From Daphnia carinata (lineage: Eukaryota; Arthropoda; Branchiopoda; Diplostraca; Daphniidae), in NCBI RefSeq assembly GCF_022539665.2, contig NC_081339.1:3100017-3164016 (forward strand): a DNA stretch of 64,000 nucleotides. The letters run 5' to 3'. The translations under genes and the position numbers were made by a program. This document shows positions 57,288-64,000 of this stretch, in pieces (the stretch's first letter is position 1; each line of letters begins with the position of its first letter). The notes beneath the pieces are model-generated. The model had not been told where the DNA came from. It saw nothing but the letters and a program-made list of their open reading frames with translations, and did no database searches.

Positions 57288-59994
57288 TTACAGGTGACTG
57301 TCCTCCATTTCGTCTGGACTTTCGATGGCAGCTTTTCTATCGTTAATGGCTTTCATCAGCTTTAGCCGATGACCTAAAGGAATCTTCATTGAAATGAGGT
57401 CGGCCTCGGTGACGAGCATCAGCGAGTCCAAGTCAAACTTCTCTTTGACTAGTGGCTCGTTGAACTGCTCTAATCCGAAAGCGGCCAGGAAGAAGTACAA
57501 GGGAGTCTTGTCTTCCTCTTCGTCGTCATCTACATTGAGGTAACAGATCACAATTTTTATTTGAATCATTCTAAATAAGAATTTTTAAAAAATTACCTGA
57601 TTCTAAATCATCCTGATCTGAATCGTCTTCTCGTTGGCGTCGATTGTGATTCAAACGGACCACTTCGTCGGTGTTGGATGCTCCATTCTTTTGAACTGTG
57701 ACGCTGCTCTTTCCAGTCTCCGTGGAACTGTCTACTAGGGCAGCAATCGAGTTCCTATATTCCCATTCAAATCGGTAAATGTATCTTTCGCCTCTAATAC
57801 AATACTTTAAATTACCTAAAAGCAAGACGGCCGATTCCGGGCCGATCGAAAATGGACCCTCTTTGCTGTTGGTGATATGCGGGAATTTTATCGTCGTCAC
57901 CGAAGCCGCTATCCGAAGTCGTTGGAACCCGCAGATTTGTTCCTACAGAAAGGCTTTTGCTGCGGGTTTCTATACCTGGAAAGGCGCCTCCCAATTCAGA
58001 GCGTTTACCTGGGTACACAGAGTACAAATTTTAATTCATGCTCCTTTTCTTTTTCTTCCAGAAATTCAAATCTTACTGTCTGTGCCGTCGAATGTGGTTA
58101 CGTACATAACCTCTGAGTCTCTCCTCAAACCAGAAATGGATCGAACAGATCGTTTGCCATCTTCAATCGCTCCAATTTTGAAATCCCCAGGTGCAACTCC
58201 GGCCATCTCACTGTTGTTATTGTTCAGGGCCGTCAGACTCGTACTCTTGGACAGCGATTGCTGGTTGGAGCCGTTCATCATCTTTCTGCGCTGCTGTTGC
58301 ACTTTTTTGGAAACGATGCTGACGGGCAACTTGATTTTGTCTTTCTTTTCTTTAGGGTTGACTATCTCGGAGTACTTTGGACTCTGCGTGTAGATGAGCC
58401 GGGAATCCCGTCGAAGATCGAGCGCTGCAATCGACGGCCTCGGAATGATGGTGCTGGGCTGTTCAATAGAGTTCGCTGTGCTGCTCATTCCGGAGCGTTC
58501 CATTTTCTGTTTTTCCTTTTCTAATCGTTTTTGTTCTTTTTCAGCCAACTTTCGGGCCTTCTCTTGAACTTGAGCAAAGTCTTTCACGAGCTTGTCTGTT
58601 TCCTTTTTTGCTTTCTCTATTTGGGCTTTGACTTTCTTGGGATCGGCGCGCTGCTGCCTGGCAGTTTGTTCGTCTAAGTAGCGCAAAATCTCTTGTTGGT
58701 CATTCATGGCCGCTAATTCAGTAGCTGTATGGTAATCGATATCCTTGGCGAACAGATTGATGCCGTAGTTCATTAGGAACGTGACGCAATTCATGTGTCC
58801 CCGAGCCGCAGCAAAGTGAAGGGCCGTGTTGCCATAGTGATCGCATTTTTCAGGGTCACCTCTAATAGGGAAAAAAGGGGAAAATTTGCATTTCATTTGC
58901 ATTCACAAATTGCAAACAGTTTGTTTTTATACCCTCGTCCGACGATGAGCCGAAGAGCATCGAGTTTGCCTTCGAAAGCGGCCCATAGAGTCGGAGTCAT
59001 CCCGTCGTCATCTTTGGTGTTGCAATCTTTTCTAGTTGCTTCCTTTAAAATATCCAGCTTTCCATCACGTGCCGCACTAGTTTAGAAAGGTATGTTTTAA
59101 AAAAATAATTCTGTACAGTTCTTTTTGATTGATCTATTGAAATCAGGACAAAAACGTTACGCTCCGATTGTGTCGTCATTCGCTTGTTGCAACGACCAAA
59201 CAATTTGGATTCATTGCCACGGCATTTCAGTTCTTATCAAAAGAGAAATTGGATCAGCCACACAGCGAAACGTCAGTGTGGGCCATTATGATGCGATAAC
59301 AGAGCAACACTTCACTGATAAACCGAAATGCCCCGATTCCAAGCGGACTATTTTATCCTTGTACTGATAGCACTCGTGTCAGCAATCGGCGATTGTGCAC
59401 GCATCAAACGGGAATTTTCAATGTTAACAAAGTCCCAAGATTGACGTTAGATTAAATTGTCTATCGCGATAAGTTAATGTTGAAAGCAGTGCTAGTTTTT
59501 GGGTGGCAAGTTATTTGTAAAATGTATTAAAAAGTGAGTGTTTTAATACTTTTGCTCACCAAGCAAAAAGATGGATTCGCATGTAAAGTTCCTATCATTT
59601 GACATTGAAAACAATGACGTTTCCTTTTCATTCTAGAAAATAGTACGTCAAAAGCAAGAGCACGTTTTTTTTTTTTTTTTTTTTTTTTATTCCCCCTCGC
59701 TTGGCTGCGAATATGTCCGTCAACTTTCCCCCCTTTCCCGAGAACCGGAAGTTGAGGGGCAATTCAAATAGAACAAAAGTGGGGAGAGGGGGGGATGGAG
59801 CAAACAATGGCAAGGGCAGGTTGTGTTATGTGTGTCTGGGTGGAAGGCCCTAACAACGGAAACATTTCCACTTGCTGTACAACCTTGTTCGCTTATGAAA
59901 CTTAACAGCACGAAAAATTCAAATGCAAAAACAAACGAGCGTTGCTGGAAATAAATGAATTCGAGGAATCTTACCGATGGAAACGGTAGGCCAT
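57288..59994 (-). CDS. Sans: SANS/USH1G-like ankyrin-SAM scaffold
   Basis: Model (coding order): 59994-59975, 59076-58933, 58861-58077, 58008-57816, 57754-57597, 57529-57288; frames close to 513 residues. SANS (Usher 1G; ANKS4B is related) is a scaffold binding harmonin, myosin VII and cadherins in actin-rich protrusions. The N-terminal ankyrin repeats ([76 protein letters not shown]) are followed by a charged coiled-coil-like stretch. Next comes the conserved central block [20 protein letters not shown] with SEVMYV, then [11 protein letters not shown]. The SAM domain includes [20 protein letters not shown], and the end is DSHL, a class I PDZ ligand (human ends DTEL). Exon 1 codes only six and two-thirds residues. 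The assignment is strong. Confidence 0.92.
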
Positions 59995-61470
59995 GACGAT
60001 CTCACAGCGTCGACAACACACTAATCCGTACACCTCCAACCGAGACTCAGTTGTAATCACGATTCCTTTCTCCGCTTCTAGATTATTACAGATACCGACA
60101 AACAGATGCGTAGCGTTAGGTATGAACTCTGGATGATGACTGACCCACCTAGATCCCTCCCCTTTTTCGGAAGGGTCCACCTCTGAACAAAATTAACCAT
60201 CTGTCGGCAGACGACGAAGCCAGAAGAATAAACAGCTCACAGGGTACTCGCGAGGTTTCAGATAACTATATGTAAAAATACATTAATCATATAACTGAAT
60301 GATGTCAGAGGGCTATGTGGTGAATCGTGGGGGTAGGTATGATAAACGAAGTCGTATGCAAGAAGGTGGGTTCATAGAAAAGGTGATGATGAGATGAGGC
60401 CATGAAACCAAAAAACTTTATGCTTTTGGTATTACTATTCCGTGCGAAGTGAAGATGCTAAAACGTTTTCATCGAGGTTTTATTCTATAAAGTAAATAAA
60501 TACCTATCATAAAGAGGATGCGCCGGGCTCGGTATTCTAAGCGACACATTTTTCGGCAATTTGCTGTTGTTCTCTCTCTCTCGCATTGCCAAACCCAGTT
60601 GATGTGAGTGTCATCTGGCGTCGACTTTATAATACGTCTGCTTAGTGCACTTTCTTCCCTTCAAGACCTTTCTACTGGCGCGCCAGCACTTTACGCATTG
60701 ATGTTTATACCATGATAGAAGCATACCGTAACCCCAAGGGATTTGCCTTCATAGCGGATTTCAAGAATTGTTTATTGTTTGACTTATTGTCTCCACTTAA
60801 AAACGACTTCTTGGCTATCGGGGCCCGGCCTCAAAGAATTTTCCATCGGCCATTTAAGGTAAAAGTGGCATTACCAACAGCAGCAGGGAAAAATTTTTAT
60901 CATACTTCTATTTGCGTTTAACTTTTCCCAATAATGTGACCATCTCGTTTTCCATTTGACTCGAAAGTGGCACCCAATAAGGATGCCATCTAAAGTTCGA
61001 CAGGATTGCCACTTTTTGGCCAATTCCTGTGAAGTTTTAAAATTGCCTGGGATTTATGCTGAAAAAGAGAAATATTTCAAGAGTTTTACAAAAATTTCAA
61101 AAGAAATTTATCATTTCCAAAAAAACAAACAAATTTGAAAATTCGGTTAACGAGTTTATTGTTGCCAAATATTTTATTATTGGCAACGCAGAATACCTTT
61201 TAAGATCCCCTCCCCCTCCAAATCGTGAACGAGAAATGAGAACCATACGATCGCAGTTTCATCACATGGTAGAAAAATGAAAGTTGGATTTGCCTGTCGA
61301 GCATTAAAAAACATGATAGAGCAATACGTCACCAGTGCCGTCCATCATACCCATTTCATACTTCCATCAATCAATCACGAAACCGTGCTTCTCGTAGTCG
61401 AAGTGTTTTTGTTTTTTCTGCAACTGCTATTATTCACGTGTTTCTGGGTACGTTGTGTCGTGTGACTAGA
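59995..61470. other. Intergenic, no gene supported
   Basis: Includes the SANS-like 5' UTR and promoter just above 59994. A CTCTCTCTCTC run lies near 60572. No exon is supported. Confidence 0.5.
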
Positions 61471-61495
61471 TACGTATATAAAGCCTTAAACGACG

Positions 61496-62686
61496 ATGAG
61501 CACGTTAGTTAAATCAGCTCTACAAAATTTGTTGCAATCTAAACGTGGTAAGTGATAGTACAATGTGTCCAACAATTTGGTGTTACATTCCTTAGCTCCA
61601 CAAAAACGTGTGGATTACCTAACCACTGTTCCTTTTGTTTCAGAACCTACTGACAATATTGAAGAATTTCGAGATCCAGTTTGTCAATTGATAATGGATT
61701 CATCACGGGGAAGAATTTTTCAGTGCATGGATTACATGGGTGTGGTGGTCCAGATTTAGATAATGTAATTTCAGTTGCATGACATGATTTCTTAGAATAT
61801 TTCCTGTCTAGCTTTCCTTTTTAATACTATAGAAACCTGGCGGGAAACAGGATGTCTAGATAATTCTGGTAACAGTTTGGCAGAGACTGTTAATTGCTTG
61901 CCCGACCTTGCCATGAGGTTGCCTGTCGTGATTTCTGGTGAGCCTGAAGAGAACAAGATAGCATTTGTTAACTTGGGATGTAGGACTACCTGGTATGTGC
62001 TAGTAATTTTATTGTGTGTGTTATACACACAGAAGTAATTCACTACCAATTGGAGACGATGACATTTTCTCTAATCAAAATTCCTTGTTTCTCCCAAGAA
62101 CGCTTGTTGCACATACTGCCAATTTGTTTCTTCTTTCGGTACTTAATTGTTACTTTTTTTTATATAAAGTTGTAAGAGTATCGGCAGTATTCCTCCAGTG
62201 CCTGAAGAGACCGGTAAGTTCCGGTCAAACGTAACATATTCGTCAACTTCTTGCCTTGTTAAGGACTAAGAATTTTTTTTTTTCAATTGATGTACCCATG
62301 TTACCCATGAAAACGTCATGAAGATTTATCAGTATGTACAGTTAGAGACAAAACCCTCGTTGGTTACCAAGCTACTTGGAATATTGACAGCAACTACTGC
62401 CTTCGGATTCTTGAGGTGAGTAACCACAGAATTTCTGATCCCTAGAATGAACTTAAAAAAAAACTCATCGTTTTCGTGTATTGTAAGATAGGGTCCATCT
62501 TTGCGAAATCATAGCGTAGTGTTTAGAATATTCCTAGAAATTATTCCAGTACAATAGCAACCATTTGAGGGATCAGAACAAGAGTTGTTGAAAGGTAACC
62601 TATTCTTATTCATTAATGAAAATTTATTATGAACCTGCTAGGACGCCAAAGTGTTTCAACCTATGTTGCAGTCTGTAACAGGGTAG
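61496..62686 (+). CDS. Unrecognised multi-exon gene, possibly truncated
   Basis: Six segments splice in compatible phases: 61496-61547, 61644-61739, 61833-61992, 62170-62213, 62333-62415, 62642-. They encode about 159 residues before a TAG at 62684. The protein contains VCQLIMDSSRGRIFQCMDYM, ETWRETGCLDNSGNSLAET, RLPVVISGEPEENKIAFVNL, RTTWCCKSIG and QATWNIDSNYCLRILE, with several cysteines, but no family I recognise. In exon 6 the related copy at 14.34 kb reads DARC..YIAARNRVAIS, whereas here two extra bases change the frame and bring the early stop, so this copy may be damaged. A TATATAAA at 61475-61482 lies too close to the first ATG for standard spacing, so the true start may be elsewhere. 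Confidence 0.5.
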
Positions 62687-63995
62687 CTAAATCTCGTTCT
62701 GAAAAGAAGGTAAATTGTCCGTACTTGCCAGTTGAACTTGGCCCCTCAGTCGAATTACTAATGACTTTCACTTTAGCAATGGGAGGTGTCCGTTTTAACC
62801 CCCTTTTTTTCTTCAAGAAGATGGAAACGAAGTGGTATATTTCGTTTAATGTCTTGGTAACAATGCGAATTGCAATTTGTTGTTTTTGGAATTGTCTTAA
62901 ACATGCAGGCTTCATTAGACAGGGGTTGCCCATCGGAAAATGGTAATACGTCCGGAGGTATTACACTTCTTTTGGATCAATGGTAGGCTAGCGCATATTC
63001 GAAATGGTAGGTACCACGGCCTACGGTTTTTTTAAAGATCATTTATACGATACAAAAGATACCATTGAGTTTATTGCTGTCTGTTTTCCTTCTAGAGTAT
63101 TCGGAGCTGCTTTTGAAGTTGTATAGATAGGTATATCACTTCTTTTGACATCCATCACTCCATCCAGGTTGGTTGTGTATGAAACATAGTTGTGCTATGA
63201 TTGCAAATTTCAGGTTTCAACACAATAGTCATTAACGTCCTCCTAGGGCAAGTTTGAGAACAAATTACCTTGTAATATTTAATGATTCGTTTTATAGCTA
63301 TATAGAATTTATTTATTATTCTGAACAAAATAAGTAATATCGTTTTATTTGACATGTAGTTTAAAATGTGTGAATCCATCTGACCTTCCATTTTGGATGG
63401 ATCAGATCCTTTCTATGTTAATTCAATCTTTCATTTTATTTGTTTATCTATTTTTCTTATCTTTCCTTTTTGTTTGCAGGCAATTCGAAGAGTAATCATG
63501 GGACTCCAAGATGGACGGCAACAAGAAGCCAGGGATCGTAAATGAATGACCATATCGCCACGTTGGATTGTTCGTTGATAATAAAAATGTACCTCACATC
63601 CATTCCCGCAGCGGTAACTGCTTATAAAGAATATATATAGAGAATGGGCAATAAGTCAATACAGCATAGTTAATCGTGTGTATTTTATGTAGTTAATCAT
63701 GCTGACTGTTAACAGTATCTCTTCACTGGTTTTCAATGTAATATCACACTATATTAGCATTTCATCATGACTACTTTCAGCAGTAAAAGTCAACAAATTT
63801 TAAAAATTCTAATTCAGTCCAATCTGAAACCCACAAAAACCAGACATGCCACACTAACGAGTCTGCAAGAAAAAGACACTTTCGGGATTCTAACACAATT
63901 TGGAGATTTTATAGGTCAGGAGAAAAACCAAAAAATTAGCATATTTAGCCAAAATTCTTGTTCTGTTTTATTACGGTAATAAAAGTTATTCGTTC
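62340..63995 (+). repeat. Dispersed duplicate of the 14.0-15.5 kb sequence
   Basis: Direct-orientation counterpart of 14020-15500, continuing to the window edge. It carries the 3' exons of the preceding gene model plus non-coding DNA. An exon reading G-C-P-S-E-N-G-N-T-S-G-G (about 62924-62982) has an open frame here but is shifted in the other copy. A segment at 63480-63541 (acceptor TTTGCAG, then AIRRVIMGLQDGRQQEARDR and TGA... in frame) is present here and absent from the 14-kb copy. It may be the original terminal exon. Confidence 0.7.
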
Positions 63996-64000
63996 AGCCC

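Noticed and set aside
58258-58524. Plus-strand frames opposite the SANS-like gene
   Set aside because: Antisense shadows; the minus-strand model has conserved domains and consistent splice phases.
1-64000. CRISPR arrays, bacterial operons or prophage features
   Set aside because: Spliced genes, TATA/initiator promoters and animal gene families show this is nuclear animal DNA; the tandem repeats have no spacer structure.

Overview
The window is eukaryotic and looks like a small-genome crustacean, most probably Daphnia or a close branchiopod. The reasons are introns of about 60-80 bp, GT-AG gene models that join in frame, TATA/TCAGT promoters, an intronless arthropod gustatory receptor, a proctolin precursor, a secreted globin of the kind seen in branchiopod haemoglobins, and lineage-specific tyrosine-rich secreted repeat proteins. 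The species assignment is inference. All exon models were built by eye from splice consensus and reading-frame continuity.

Layout. 0-5.7 kb has no supportable gene. 5.8-7.1 kb is a gustatory receptor. 7-23 kb is repeat-rich: tRNA-derived elements, inverted repeats, decayed coding segments, a degenerate copy of a sequence that recurs at the right end (14.0-15.5 vs 62.3-64.0 kb), a minisatellite, and a 347-bp foldback element with several perfect hairpins followed by three tRNA-like sequences. 23-30 kb holds two inward-rectifier potassium channel genes in opposite orientation with a POLDIP3/SKAR-like mRNA-export gene between them. 32.6-34.3 kb is RpS9, with a box C/D snoRNA candidate in one intron.

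37-52.5 kb is dominated by a family of four tyrosine/threonine-rich secreted repeat genes (one pseudogene, one with two compensating frameshifts, two intact). They share promoter elements and a 4-nt first coding exon. Interspersed with the family are a secreted single-domain globin (45.7-47.0 kb, minus) and a short tropomodulin N-terminal-like gene (47.9-48.3 kb, minus).

54.7-60 kb contains a proctolin-like neuropeptide gene (RYLMT instead of RYLPT), a cysteine-rich secreted protein and a SANS/USH1G-like scaffold gene. 61.5-62.7 kb is an unrecognised multi-exon gene whose 3' part is the sequence duplicated at 14 kb.

Most genes here are functionally unrelated neighbours. The one locus that looks like a coordinated system is the tyrosine-rich family. 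Shared CRE-like, CAGGGTGA, TATA and TCAGT elements suggest co-expression. The proteins look like secreted, tyrosine-crosslinkable structural material such as cuticle, egg envelope or adhesive, but that function is inferred only from composition and the signal peptides.
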